NCBI GenBank assembly: GCA_030141605.1
Contig: JAQGDQ010000435.1
Location: 1 to 64,000 of the forward strand
Direction: 5' to 3'
Length of the DNA: 64,000 nucleotides
Source: Tubiluchus corallicola
Lineage: Eukaryota; Priapulida; Priapulimorpha; Priapulimorphida; Tubiluchidae
The notes under the pieces are model-generated. The model saw nothing but the letters and a program-made list of their open reading frames with translations. It searched no databases and was not told the DNA's origin. Shown here piece by piece: positions 1-63,860 of the stretch (the first letter of the stretch is position 1; every line of letters starts with the position of its first letter). A program made the translations under genes and the position numbers.

Positions 1-50318
<50,318 letters not shown>

Positions 50319-50410
50319 AAATCTGTGTTCCCAACTAATGATGCCATTATCACTTGCTGTGCTTTACCACAGGACAAGAGCTTCTGTTTTTGGTTATTCA
50401 TAATTTCGTG

Positions 50411-50416
50411 AATAAA
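50411..50416 (+). terminator. Poly(A) signal AATAAA of the mucin-like gene
   Basis: Canonical hexamer 93 bases after the stop, followed by GT-rich sequence (tgtttatatgtgcatg). Confidence 0.7.
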
Positions 50417-50821
50417 GTTTATATACATGTTTATATGTGCATGCTTCCTTGTTGCATATACTGACAACTTAGTGAGCATTTTGCTCAGTATGCTAGTTTG
50501 TGCTAAACGATACAGACGCTTTTAGGCCTTTCGAGTAAATTGAGAGGCCCTATAATTATAGGCCAATAATTAAATTCTGTGATATTTGTAAAATGTGATT
50601 TTTTGTAGTTATAAGAACCGTAAAAAGGTGGTAATTAAAATCTGTATGACAAGGGAATTGCTTCTCTTGACTTTGGACAAGGGTTCAAACATTGGTGATA
50701 GTGAGTAGGCAGAAAACTTTTTTGACGAATTATTTTTGTTTTTTCTTTCCCAGAGACTGTGATGTTCCTATATTTTCAGGTAACAAAAAACATGTGTTTC
50801 TTTTTGAGAAACTTTTCTGCT

Positions 50822-51806
50822 GACACCTCAGGTAAAGTGCCTGACACAGGTATTTGATATTTTGATCAAGGTTTCCAATCCCGAAATTGTAATCCTAAAA
50901 ATTTGGGATCCTGCACCCTTTTTGTGACAGGATTGGAAACCTCAGTTTTGATAACTTTTTTCGAAAAACTCTTTGCAAATTTTGCAGAACAGCAACTTAC
51001 TCGACAAAATTGGCCACAGTAGGCCAATGTCCACACGACAGAACGCTTTTCGCAGTTCTAAATTTTAATTTTAAGTATGACAACTCTAGGACAACTTCTG
51101 AAAGCATTGTATATTGTAGGGCACATTCACGTGCCAAGACAAATGAAGAGATTCACTCTCATTTCTTATTTATTTTGTAACATCATATTTGCTAAAGATA
51201 TGCAAAAACATAGCATTTAATGTAATTATAGTGGTTTGTTCATGTAGTTATGCATCTCTGATGTAGTTACTACATCAAGCGAAGTGACTGCTTTTGCGTT
51301 TGATTCCCAGAGACTTTCCCAGACACCTCAGGTAAAGTGCCTGACACAGGTATTTGATATTTTGATCAAGGTTTCCAATCCCGAAATTGTAATCCTAAAA
51401 ATTTGGGATCCTGCACCCTTTTTGTGACAGGATTGGAAACCTCAGTTTTGATAACTTTTTTCGAAAAACTCTTTGCAAATTTTGCAGAACAGCAACTTAC
51501 TCGACAAAATTGGCCACAGTAGGCCAATGTCCACACGACAGAACGCTTTTCGCAGTTCTAAATTTTAATTTTAAGTATGACAACTCTAGGACAACTTCTG
51601 AAAGCATTGTATATTGTAGGGCACATTCACGTGCCAAGACAAATGAAGAGATTCACTCTCATTTCTTATTTATTTTGTAACATCATATTTGCTAAAGATA
51701 TGCAAAAACATAGCATTTAATGTAATTATAGTGGTTTGTTCATGTAGTTATGCATCTCTGATGTAGTTACTACATCAAGCGAAGTGACTGCTTTTGCGTT
51801 TGATTC
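50822..51806. repeat. Direct tandem duplication, 500-bp period
   Basis: 50,822-51,306 and 51,322-51,806 (485 bases each) read the same at every point compared, separated by 15 bases. Each copy has an internal inverted pair, ggtttccaatcc ... ggattggaaacc, about 70 bases apart, and a small palindrome gatgtagttactacatc. Confidence 0.93.
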
Positions 51807-54559
51807 ATTCCTGTTTTCTTTCATAACCAATGCATTGGTGCATCTTGTAAGTTGATATCTGTGTCACTGTGCTATTGTTTAAAACAGATCTAAAGCAATA
51901 GTATCTATTGTACTACCATAATTTTTTTAACACTTGTTAGCTTTAATACTTGTCATTTACTATAAATATTATTAGTAGTGGCCCATTTTCATAGGCTACT
52001 TTGTCATGCTAATGCTGTCTGCATTAAATGCAAGCTGACAGCGTCCAAATAATTAAAAACATATTTTCACTGCTTGTGTTTTTCTAACTTTAGTATAACT
52101 TTGTCAAAACTTTTGAGGTAGGTCTTCATAGAGTTTCTAAGTCATAAACTTGTTGAAATATTTTAATACTCGTCATTTTACTTCTTATTTGCTTATTAAC
52201 TTGCGGTGATACAGAAGAATTTAACTGTGATAAAGAAGAACATAAGTGTGATAAATATTTTGTTATTTAAAATTTAATTTATTTATTTACTTACAATTTA
52301 TTTTAAAGTGACACGTTATGCTTGTATTTCTTTTTATGCAAGTTATGATCATGGTTGTTATGTACATTCTGTAAAAGTAGGTATATAAAGTATGTGATAC
52401 ATGTGACATATTAACAGTTATTGTACATAAAATATACAGTAAAGGCAATATATTGTATATATTGTGTTTTTACATAAAATTTTTTAGACAGTGATCAATT
52501 TGATCATATTTTTAGGTGCTTATATCACTGTAAAGCTAGGGAATTCTATGCGTGTGTTTTTCTCACTTCACATAGTTATTTTTATAGTTAATAGTTTAAC
52601 TGTAATTTGATTAATCCTGTTTAAAAAGTCTTAAAGGATGAACTTAATAGTAATTGCCCTTTAATACAGAAGATAAGAAGGTGTAGCATTTGGCCTGCAC
52701 AAAACAAAGCAATTTAATTTTGCAAATATAAATTTTTATGTCACTTTATGACCTACCAAAGGCAGTTTTGATATTGATATTGTAAGACTGTAATATTATT
52801 GTGTTCTGCAACATGTAAATGTTGCAACCTGTGCATTAATCTTAACATTATAACATTCTGACACATTGTTACCGTTATGCACAGTTTATTCACATTCCGT
52901 AATGCTTCCCTGAGATGAACATCATTTTCAAACAATGCCACGCAAACTGTTACGTACCGACCTGTAATCTTGTAATAATAATCCTTTTCAACTGAGTTGC
53001 ACTCAATAACTAAAATGCCACACTCTTACATTTCTGAGATGGGATTTTATCAACAGACTATTTGCTATTATTCTGTAGACTATTGACTGTATTTGAAAAT
53101 GTTCTTGTGCTCATTAGGCTGTAATAAATCTTTATCTGTGATAAAACATTAATAATAATGTTAAACATCCTGTTACTGTATTATTTTCTGTTAATGTTGT
53201 TTACGTTTTTAAGTTTTTCTATTTATTTGCCACGTTCAGTGGCATACTATTATTAGCAGGTTGTGCAATTTAGTTAGTGAAATAAAAATATTTGTAGGAC
53301 CAATAATTATATGATCTTAAATATTACGTTATAGCGATTTGTGTTGTTACATTGAAACATCATTTTTCATGGCTTTAAGAAGCTTTAGAAAATGCAATCA
53401 TTTTACAGATGTAGATTTATATGGATACATAATCTGGTATTTCCTGCTGAAGCTTTTGTACCGTCTATTAAATAAACTAATTAATTTAGAAGCTGCAACT
53501 GCAAGCTACAGAAAATTATAATATTCTCTGTGGCGACCTGCTTGTGGATGGAGCTTTGCTAGAATCACTCTTGGGGAAGTGATTGTGTTACTAAAACTTT
53601 ATCCAAGATATATACAGGAAATGTTATCCTATTCAGTTCTATGCAGCATAATAGCATAGACTGTCTTTTCTAACTGGACCATCCAGTCAATTAATTAGGT
53701 AATTTATAAAATTTTGTGTAATAACCAAAACACTGTTAAATGAATTAAGCTAAAAAATAAAATAAAAATATGAGTTTTACAAATTACTTTTTCGTTCTTA
53801 AACTTCCCCAAAAGTCATTTGATGACTCTCTACAGGAGCAAGTGTAAGCTACTAATCATAGGTTTGTGCTAGAGACAATTCTTTCTTCTAATTCCAATTG
53901 AATATTAAACACATTACCGTTTGCATACTGCTGCTGCCATGTAAAAAATTGTGCAAAACTAACAGTCATAGTAATATCTGAGAAATAAGGGTGTTCGAGG
54001 CTCGGGAGGGATCACACGTTCGGGATCGGAGTTCCCGACCCCGAACTAAAATGTATAATTATAAGTAAATGGAGAAAAGAACGAAATTTCGTGGTTTTAG
54101 CTCAATCCTTGTAATATTGACAACTGCTACAACTTCACCCACCTGTACGTTCAAATGGTTTCGTCTGCAGCAGTTGATAACACTGAGTGCGTTCAGCATG
54201 CAGGTTTTTACAAGCACAAAGAGACTTTTTTGAGGAAGCAAAGATAATTAGGGTTATTGTGTGTAATTCTGAAATACACTGCCTATTTATATAGAAAACT
54301 CTGAAATAGAGCTTTACTTTCTGAATGAAATACACAAACGGTCAATTTGAGAATGTTTTGTGTAAGCCCGTTCGGGACGGGATGAGAAGTGTATGAGTGG
54401 AACTGAATTTTCAGGAACGAGGTTCGCGATTTGAAGATTTGAAAATATTACAGAAGCAAGGATATCCCTCTATTTCTAATGTTTTTGTATAAATATATAT
54501 AAAAACGCAAAAAAACAAAATGGCCGCCAAGTTCTCGAGCAAACAAAAGAAATTGCCCA

Positions 54560-56290
54560 AGACATTTTTACAAAATGAACCGCTCTCGGGCACGTTTTAA
54601 ACATGCCCTAAAATACTGCAAAAAGCATGAAGAATCAATACAATCTGAAAATTTAGCAAACAGTTTGAGTACTCAAACGCCTTTAAGTTTTGGAAGAAAA
54701 TTAAAATCTCAAAACTATAATACAATGTCCTTGTCTTCAAAAATTGAGTGGTGCACACAACGACAATAACTGTAAAACTTTTGATTGCGTTCAAAATTAC
54801 ATTAGGAATAAACGTTTTAATGTGACAGACCTTAAGATTCTCTTTAAGTATTTATGGTAAATTTTAAGGCAGTTATTGTTATTATTTAAATGTTATATTA
54901 TTCATTGTGTCACATTTGCTAATTTGACTGTATATATCTTTGTTATTATGTATTTGTATGTGCGTATCTGTATTTGAATTTATTTGTAATTTATATTTCT
55001 TCTGCACTTTTGCTTGTACATATACTTGCATGGCAATAGTAAATGTACCATGTGACGAACTATTACAGAAATTTATTGAACTCTACTCATAATAATAGTA
55101 CTGTCAGTGATTGTTTTTATTGGACAACTCTTTTGTGATATTCTTAATGTTGTTAAAGACCTTAAGAAACACAGATCACCTCTGCTTGATGGCATAGCGT
55201 CTGAACACGTCATTTATAGCCATAATAAGGTGTACGTCCTACCTTGCCTTTTGTTAACAATCTCTGTAATCATCAGTATATTTCTAATAGCATTACTGAC
55301 TCAATAATTGTGCCGACCATTAAAGACAAAACATTAGATATTACAGATTTCGTGAATTACGTGCCCACTGCGTTATCTACAGTATTTAGTAAAATACTAA
55401 AACACGTCAAGATGGAAGATGGTCAGGTTACTTAACATCTACTAATTCGCAATTTGGATTTGAAAATGCCATAATGTAGATCTATATATTTATCTCCTTA
55501 AAGAGATCATTCAACAAATCAGAAATCAGACTTATATGTTCTGCAAATGCAAAGCATTTTTGTAAAGCCCTTGATATGCTTAATCTTCGAATTTTATTCA
55601 AAAACTGGAAGTCAGACGTTTCCCTATCCAAATCATTGTCTTACTGATATTTTGGTATAACGCACTAGCATAGATTGGGGCAAAATTGTTTCCAATTCAT
55701 CTAACCTTGGTGTAATGGTGTTCATCAGGTTGGCGTATTCTCTCTTCTCTGCTCCTCACCTCTAAAATCTGTCTCAGATAGCTAAGGTTGCTGGCTGTCT
55801 TGCTAATATAATCATTAACCATTTGCTTTATGTTGATGACCTTTGCTTAATCGCTCCTTCCGTACCTGCTCTGCTGGATTTATTGACTCGCTGTCAGTGT
55901 TTGGTCAGGATAACGACATTGTTTTAATGCATGAAAAGTAGAATGTATGTATAATATGGCGAATAGTTTACGTGATATGACTCTTGATACTGATTCAACT
56001 AATCTGATGGAGAAGATATTTAGGAAATTTCATATCAACCCCACAAAGTATAAAGAAACGCTGGTTTTATTAAACAGAAAAGACTACTTTATGCTAGTAA
56101 TAATGCCATCATTTGGCGATTTAAACATTGTACAATCGGTGACAAGATTTTTTTGTTCTAAGGAGAAAGTATTTTGCCTGTACAACAATAATTCATTACA
56201 CATATCGCATAATAATCGCACTGGAAACAGCAACTTTACAAATACAGCTTCGACAATGTCTGAGTTAAGGAGTCTTATTATTATATAGCT
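54560..56290 (+). mobile_element. L2/CR1-like non-LTR retrotransposon, decayed
   Basis: Pieces in order: RARFKHALKYCKKHEESIQS with NLANSL (linker before RT; 54,575 on); LKKHRSPLLDGIASEHV; DSIIVPTIKDKTLDITDF then YVPTALSTVFSKILKHV (RT core); and HLLYVDDLCLIAPSVPALL (catalytic YVDD, about 55,820-55,880). Stops and a frame change lie between them. The endonuclease part is not seen, so the copy is 5'-truncated. Confidence 0.82.
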
Positions 56291-59131
56291 TAACGCTGCG
56301 TTTAATTGATAGTAGGCAGTGAAAATTCCTTATTATATCGCTGCCTGGGAATACTGGTTGGTAATGCAGTTTGAAAACAAAACTAAAATTATTGAATGCT
56401 GTTTTATGTCACTGAGAGTGTAACGTGATAGAAACGGAGCGCATCAGCGCACTACATCATGCAAGTAATTGCACCAAATAAAATACCCTTCACATTCAAA
56501 ACTGCGTTCTGCAACCTAATTGAACTGAGATCGCTGCTAAAGTTTCGGTTTAATGAACAATAAAATATTCGTCCGAAAGCAACCTGTATAACTGAATAAA
56601 TTTTGTTAACACAAAATAATACATGCAAGTTCTGCGTTTCTTCTGACGTCTTTCGCCGGCGCTAATCATCAGCTTGCTCTGCCCCCTAAAATAAATATTA
56701 AGATATATCATATAGTTCTTCTAGAAATGAATTATGTCACTGGTATATAATGAGAATTTCTAATTTAATTTAAAATGGCTATTTTAATGAAATCAATGTT
56801 TTAAGTCGGATAATTTCTTTAATTAGTTCTTGTCTGCGTTTGATTTAGAATGCTATTGCGTATCGTAAAACGTATCGCGGCTAAAATTTACTGCCAGTGA
56901 AACAAACCTTTAATAACGATAATGTACCTTTAATGACGCCATTAATGAATTGAAAAGCATTTCGTGTTGCAAAATAATCATCTTTTATTGCACACTGTTT
57001 CTTGCGGGTGGTTTTTACAATTACTTATACTAACTACAAAGTTTCACCAACTGCTGGAAATCTAAATAATTTAATTCGGAAAAATGGTACCCTAATAATG
57101 GTAATAGTAGATGCAGCAGCAACAGCAAAAGCAGCGATGGAAATGACCACTACTATATGTATTACCCCCACAGATGGATCTTATCAACACCAAAAACTAA
57201 ATTCTGACGATCTAGAAGACGCTGCATGATGCTGACAGGTTCTTTCGAAAACAACCAACCATTTGTTTACTTATTTTTGACGTTTCTGTGTTAGCTTGCA
57301 AGTTTTTACTAACTGTATACAGATAAAGTCACATGAAGGCCTATAATTAGAGTAATGATATGTATGAATTTCGAATTTTTGATTAATGAGTGAATTAATC
57401 GATGATTAAATTATTTGTAAAGAAATTGGAAAGCAGGTCAAAACCAGTTTAATGGCCCTGACCAAGCTGATGCGATTTGGTAGAACGGGTTCTAACTCTG
57501 CTTTACAGATTCTGTTTTGAGTTTTGCTCTCTATTGTCGAAAGTTTTGCTAACAACAAATAATCAGTATTGGTTCTTATTTATCTTATTATTGGTCGAGG
57601 GTTGAGATTCGAGCCAAATCGCTACTCATCTAAATGTTGTTGTTCTTTTTGTTGTTTTTTATTGTTTAGAGATGAACCTTTTGGAAAATGCCTAATCCTC
57701 TGCTATACTATAATATACTAGAACGAATTTCGCATCGGTTAATGAGTCGGATTTTCGAACCGTCATTTTGAATTCAAGATAAGGGAGATTAAACATTTTG
57801 TTGATACAGCTTGGAACATAGGTATCTCTGAATTATGGAAATTGCCTTAAAGTGTGTACACTCGTATTTTGTCCCACACTGCTGGTACCGTTCCGCCGAA
57901 CAAGCAAAACTGTGTATTAAATTCTATATAGGCTGTAAAATTAGTAATAACTCGACAATTAACTCGACAATTTTAGCCAAACATATGTTATATGATGTAA
58001 ACTCAGTAATGGGGTTTCAACTTCTATAAAACTGTTATATAAAATAATGTAACTCTGAAAGATGTATTTAGACAATTTCCGTATTACCTCGTAGGATTGT
58101 GAAAGGATGTGATTTATCTCCTATGCAGCTAGCGAAAATAAGCGTAGCGAAAAAATATATAAGTAGTATACAAAATAGGAATTTAAATTTTTTGTTAAAT
58201 GTTAGAGTATGTGGCGTCTTTTTAAATTAATTGCTTTGTCTTCTTGTATGTAAATGGCATCCGCGCATGTTTTTTGTCAGTGTTTAATATATCTATTTTA
58301 CTTTTGCCATTAGTCTACTTGTTTTTTAATTGAGCCGTTTATGTAGTTGTACGTGTGTGTTCAAAAATAAAAAATGTTAATTATAATAGTGTTGTATCAA
58401 TTTAAGAGTCTCTATTAAAGACTCGATCAATTCGCATTGGAGCGTCATGAAACTTTACAAAAGTTACTTGTTAATCTTTAATAACAGACTATTAGTCTTT
58501 AAAGATTTAGTAGGCACAGTGTGACAGAGAAGCCAAAATGCGATAGCCTTTTACCTAATCATAAGTACCAAAATCATGTAAGGGGTGATTACTAATTCAA
58601 AAAACTTCAATGTTCTTTTTAACACTCACTCTAGATAATTAGATTATGTGATTATAATTTGTGATTAGATTATCCTGAAGTCATACTACGCCTTAGGTGC
58701 GTTTGCTCACGTACATAACTTGTGTATATTACAGAATGGCAATCTGTGGGCGACGCGACAAAAAACTACGCATGCGTCGGCTTCTGAATCTAGCATGACC
58801 ACCTCTAAGCTCGAGCACACATTGCCTCAAAATAATCTGCGTGTTTGGGGTTTTCCGTGACATGTCTAACAAATGTGTATTGCGTGTCTTACGTATAACT
58901 GCTTTTCTTCATTTGTACAGATAAGTCAAATAAGTCAGATAAGAAATTTACCTGCGTGAGATATTTATGGCGCATGTGCGACGGTTGAGTTTCAATAACT
59001 TTCTATAAGGAGCTTATAACAAGACCTGAATCACGATGAAATAGCTTGAAAAACTAATATTTCATCCAAGCTAGGGTAGATTTGTGATGAGTTTAGAAAT
59101 GTGAGAGAATAATTATTGCAACAACAACAAC

Positions 59132-60448
59132 ATGAGTTTGGATGATTTAGAACCATCCTATATTCGTATGATAGTAAACATTTTGGAAAATGCTCATTCG
59201 GACACGGTTGACTTTCGCAAACCGATCCTGCGTTTATCGATTCGGTATGTCTACCCTTTGTTCATATTTCTGTATGGTTTAGTTGCGATTATTGGCACCG
59301 TCGGAAATGGCCTCGTCATCTATTTTCTCATTAAGAAGCGGCTACCCGATCCTACGCACTATTGCATCTGCAATCTGGCCGTATCCGATATCATCAAGTG
59401 TCTCGTCGTGATGCCCATGACGTTGACGAACTTGCTTATCAAGAACTGGATCTATGGAAGTTTCCTCTGCTTCTTTCTTCCAATGCTACAGTATTTCCCG
59501 GTGCACGTGTCCACGCTCACTTATTTAACCATCGCCGTGGACAGATACAGACTCATTCTACACCCGTTCAAGAATCGAATACCTTCAGGATTGTGCATCA
59601 TAGGCGTGTGGGTATTAGCACTGTGCTTGGTGTTGCCGTATGTCATCTACGTCAAGTACATTGATCTCGAACTGCATCTGGGTGAACAGTTTGAAGGTGT
59701 TGGACTTTGCGTGGTGAATCAGGAGAGGAATATAGAAGAATACACGCGCGCCATGTTCGTCAGCCTCTACGCAGTTCCTCTAGCTATCATCGCCTTTCTC
59801 TGCGTCAAGATATCTACAGAAATAAAAGCAAGAGATGTTCCACCAAACGTCGTCCGCTTTGCCAGTACCCTGTCAGAGGTTAATACTGATGACGACAGTG
59901 GTTATGCCGCTCGCAGTCGGTCACACAGTGTTCCTGAAGGTATGTCAAAGAAGATGCTGGCTCCTCTCGATGTCAGTGGCCAAATACATAAGCATTCCGA
60001 CGAATCGTGCGACAACTCTGAGAAAAGATTTCGTGAAGCAGCATTCATCCAAACCGCTCTGAATTCCACGGAAGAATTTGATGCGCGCATTGAACGCCGG
60101 ACACAGAAGTATCTAATCACCATGGTGACCCTGTTTGCCGCCTGTTGGTGTCCATTAAATATTCTCACTCTTGTCACACACTTCCTCCTAGAGACCGACG
60201 ACAACACAAGCTACTTTGACATCACATTCCTCACGTTTGCTTGGATCGGTTTCTTGTCCACATGCATAAATCCCTTTCTGTTTGCATCTTGGACCATCAG
60301 CCAGGACACAAAGATGCGCCTTCGAGGATACCTCCGTTTTGGCAGTCGGCGGAGTAGCAGCATCTGTGATGATCGCAGCAACGTCGCGTACTTTGGCAGC
60401 TTCCAAGATCAGCCGCACCGTCAGCAGCATCGACAATCAAACACCTAA
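59132..60448 (+). CDS. Class A (rhodopsin-like) GPCR, peptide-receptor-like, intronless
   Basis: 438 residues, seven hydrophobic helices. Conserved positions: GN59 (1.50) in TM1, NLAVSD with D86 (2.50), W106 in ECL1, C113 and C193 for the TM3-ECL2 disulfide, D137-R138-Y139, W160 (4.50), P216 (5.50), C338-W-C-P341 in TM6, N380-P381 in TM7. NPxxY reads NPFLF, so Tyr 7.53 is Phe. ICL3 is long (about 98 residues, Ser/Asp-rich). No N-glycosylation sequon in the N-terminus. The start is fixed by an in-frame TGA at 59,102 upstream. Pattern and ECL1 Trp suggest the NPY/GPR83-like peptide-receptor group; the ligand is unknown. Confidence 0.93.
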   Translation: MSLDDLEPSYIRMIVNILENAHSDTVDFRKPILRLSIRYVYPLFIFLYGLVAIIGTVGNGLVIYFLIKKRLPDPTHYCICNLAVSDIIKCLVVMPMTLTNLLIKNWIYGSFLCFFLPMLQYFPVHVSTLTYLTIAVDRYRLILHPFKNRIPSGLCIIGVWVLALCLVLPYVIYVKYIDLELHLGEQFEGVGLCVVNQERNIEEYTRAMFVSLYAVPLAIIAFLCVKISTEIKARDVPPNVVRFASTLSEVNTDDDSGYAARSRSHSVPEGMSKKMLAPLDVSGQIHKHSDESCDNSEKRFREAAFIQTALNSTEEFDARIERRTQKYLITMVTLFAACWCPLNILTLVTHFLLETDDNTSYFDITFLTFAWIGFLSTCINPFLFASWTISQDTKMRLRGYLRFGSRRSSSICDDRSNVAYFGSFQDQPHRQQHRQSNT

Positions 60449-60614
60449 TACTGAATTCAACCAATGACAAGATGAAAACTAAAATGTAAGTGTGTTGGCC
60501 ATGACTTTCTTTACTTTTGCATAGTAACGACAAATGTGGTGTAGTACTTGATTTAAAGTTTTATTAGTAATTTTGTTCCTATATTATTTTAAAACAAATT
60601 TTACAATTCATTTT

Positions 60615-60620
60615 ATTAAA
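60615..60620 (+). terminator. Possible poly(A) signal ATTAAA of the GPCR
   Basis: Variant hexamer 167 bases after the stop; AATAAA candidates occur only further on (about 61,075). Confidence 0.3.
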
Positions 60621-62139
60621 GCTGAACCGCCAAGTAACTGTGTTTGTAGGCTGAAATATATTTCATTTATCACAGTAACAGTTATTGTAGATTAAAACTT
60701 GTAAGGGCGGATTATCGATTGCTCTTTTTCTTACATCAAGATACTGAAAAATTCAGTAAATGAAGCTTTTATGAACGCATACGAAAATTGTTGTAGTTAT
60801 AATATATTATTTTTAACATGTACTTTAAATCATACATATCAATATTGATCTCTATTTTTGTGTGAACTTACGCGTATCATAAAACCTAATACTTGCTGAA
60901 AAGAATCAAAATTATGTTTTAAGTGTTGTAAATGTTGTTCAACTTTGTGTTCTACGTTTTTATTTCCAAATGACCAATACAGGCATTGCAACAAACCCTT
61001 TTGCTTGCGCTTATTACAATGCGTGTTACAAGCAGTTTGTTACTTTCAATATTAAAAACAAAACAAAACAAAACAAATAAACATTTGTCGGGGTGATGTA
61101 ACCAATATATTATACGAGCAAATCCGCGAAATAACTTAACCAAATTAAAATTAATCCCGAAAATCATGCCTTCATAGTTATAAGAAATTTACGAGACTAT
61201 TAATGAGAAACAGTAACTCAGTTTCATTATGCATTTGTAATTATACTGCAACGAGTCTATTAGTCTACAGGTTTTTTTATTTTAAAGCAATCGGTTGTAT
61301 ACATATATGGTAATAAATTCAAGTTGATGTAGCTTTCATTTAATGAGTTGCAACATGATTTTGTTGTGTAGCTGCAAGCAGAATTGTGGGAAGTCTCAGG
61401 GAGGAGAGTAATTACAGAAAAGAAGATGAGGTCACGATTGCCTATAACCGAGATTCGATTAAAGAAAGGAAAGTAATAATAATGTCGTGGCAATTAGTGC
61501 TTTGAACTGGTCTGTTGGTAGCTAAAATAGTTACATTTAGCATACTAAACGAGTGACTGAAAAGTGACTTAAGATATGACTAAAAATATGCACACAAACG
61601 AGACAATAATTATTGACTTGATTAAGTGATTAACCAAAATAATTGCTCTTATTTTTGTAGCATATCGCAAAGTTACGTTAGCATATTTCTTGTACATTAA
61701 AGCGTAAGGAGACAAATTGTGGGAGCTCCTACTGTGTCAGACCTATTCACGCCACTTCAGTGTGATCATTTAATCCACGTAAATCAAGTTAAATTGCAGA
61801 ACAAGAAACCTTAGCAAGTTTCTAAGATTCTGCTTTACAGCAGAATTTAAAAACAGAATCTTCTTGATTTACCCATGGTTTTTATTCTTTTTATTTTCAT
61901 TTATTTATTATTATTATTTGTGCCTTTTTGTTTTTTTAAAGACTCGCACACGCACAGTGCTAGGGCCACAAAGCTCACAGGGTGCATTCCCCAGGTCGGG
62001 GATTTATGTATGTGTGCAACCTGTTAACCCCGGTCAAAGGTCACGGAGCAGGTGATTCTTGTTTTTCGTTAGGCTGGATATCCTCCTGCAGTTTTTGACC
62101 TAGGGCCACAATTTTTGGTATGTGGCTAGGTGGAGTCGA

Positions 62140-63860
62140 GGTCTTGCCCACGACTGAATGGAAGCCCCATTTGCGCATAGAAAATTTTCCGCTAGGGGAC
62201 AAAATCCGAAATTGGTTGACACTAATGTTTCCAGTGTCGAATAACAGTGGCTTATAGTGATCAAATGAAAGGTCTCGATGAGGCAATTGACGTCAAACAT
62301 ATTGGTTTATCGCCCCACCTCCGCTGTAACGTAACCACTCTCAGCGGGATTCGGGACAACAAACAGCTCACGCTGGACAACAACTGTCTTAACTAAACTA
62401 AACTAAATGACAGTCACAACTAATGTTTAATCAGCAGATAGACTGATTGCACTTTCTCATAAACACAAATTTGCAGAACAGCAGCTATTTTTACAGGAAA
62501 TTGACACTTCAAGTAGCCAAAAAATGACTTTTTAATTTAAACAAAATGTAGAGACAAAGTTTCAAAGCACTACAAAATACAGAATCATAAGTATAATAAA
62601 GAAACTAAGCCAGTTAGCCTTGCTTTACAATAAATGAGCAACAAAAATATTGTCTCTCTTGTCGTTGAACATACGAATATCATGCCGCGATGTATTTTTT
62701 CTATATTAACTAATCATGTGCTCGTCTGTAAGGTTTATTCACTTTTTGTATTTTTCCTTTTGTTAGGCTACGGAAATGGAAAAAATTGATTGTTCCATTC
62801 CATAGACGACCCTTATATTGAATGCCCGAGTTACTTAAGTCCCAATGGCAGCTTTTAACCATGATTATAACCAGAAAAATAGCGTAAAATTAACTAACAT
62901 TACATTGATGTATAATATACGTTTTGAGTCACATTCGAATTAATTTTGACTGTGAATATCTCATTGAGGTTTATAAAAACAGGCCAGAAAAGAAAACATT
63001 TTGTTTTGTCCTTATTTAAAGTTAACCAAATAGTTGGTTTTATCTAACTTGCAAAGCCATAAACTAAACTAACATGCGTATTTTCATGATTGCAAAATCA
63101 GCAACTCATAGACGTAAGCGTTGTGCATTTTTTCCTATAAACGAAACTAGACTATATATTTCCACTTATTCACTTGCAACTTCAATTGACAAGAATAAAA
63201 TCTAGAGCCAGGCCAATATTTCTCCTGCTAACTAATGATAAGTTAAGCATTTTTCATAACAATATTAAACGCAGCTGTTGCTAAATGTCCCGAACGTGCA
63301 TGCGTTAAACTCTGTAGGGGTGTGAAATAACTTGCACGCTGATTGGGCAGTCAACGAAAATGATTGACATTATGTTAGACGTCAATGCGAACGATGTGAC
63401 TTACGCACAGATTGGCTGACCCCTGACCCACAAGGGTATGTGAGACAAATGCCTTCAGAGTTAAGCAGCAACAGGTTGTAGTATGACAAATGAAAGGTAT
63501 CAAGGAGACTAAGTGAGCGTTATGAGTCACGCACGCCCACATTGGTTGACCTTTGACTCTGAGGTCATAGGTTAAAGTGACAAGTTTCAATTTTAGTAAC
63601 TTGTAGTACATCAAATGAAATGTCTCAATAAGACGAATTGAACTGTATGACCTAAGCCTAGATTGGTGAACCACTGACCTCACTGCGGGGAAAACTAAAA
63701 TTGCAGTTCACCGATACAAATGATTCCAGTGTCAAGCAACAATAGATTGTAGTACATCAAATGAAAGGCCTCGATGAGATAAAGCGAATTTGGTTAACCC
63801 TTGACCTACGAGTCACCAACGATCAAAAAAGTGACACGTTCCGATTTCACCGAATCTAAT
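62140..63860. repeat. Diverged repeat family, period about 125-146 bp
   Basis: The anchor acatcaaatgaaaggtctcg or close variants occurs near 62,261, 63,486, 63,611 and 63,757. Each is accompanied by attggttgacctttgac upstream or downstream and ccagtgtcaagcaacaat. The open frames on the minus strand here follow the repeat, not a gene. Confidence 0.7.

Larger units (their letters stand above)
50319..59131. other. Intergenic region
   Basis: 8.8 kb between the mucin-like gene and the GPCR. Holds a 500-bp-period direct duplication, a decayed L2/CR1-like LINE (54.56-56.29 kb) and otherwise AT-rich DNA. Open frames of 60-90 codons outside the LINE show no motifs. The GPCR promoter presumably lies at the right end; no TATA box stands out. 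Confidence 0.65.

Noticed and set aside
53339-53521. 60-codon open frame near 53.4 kb
   Set aside because: No motif, no conserved start context, and within AT-rich intergenic DNA where such frames occur by chance.
57595-57635. tRNA-like gattcgagcc sequence
   Set aside because: No cloverleaf could be drawn around it by eye (no matching acceptor or D arm).
59902-60533. Minus-strand open frames opposite the GPCR
   Set aside because: Shadows of the GPCR coding sequence; the plus-strand frame carries all class A hallmark residues.
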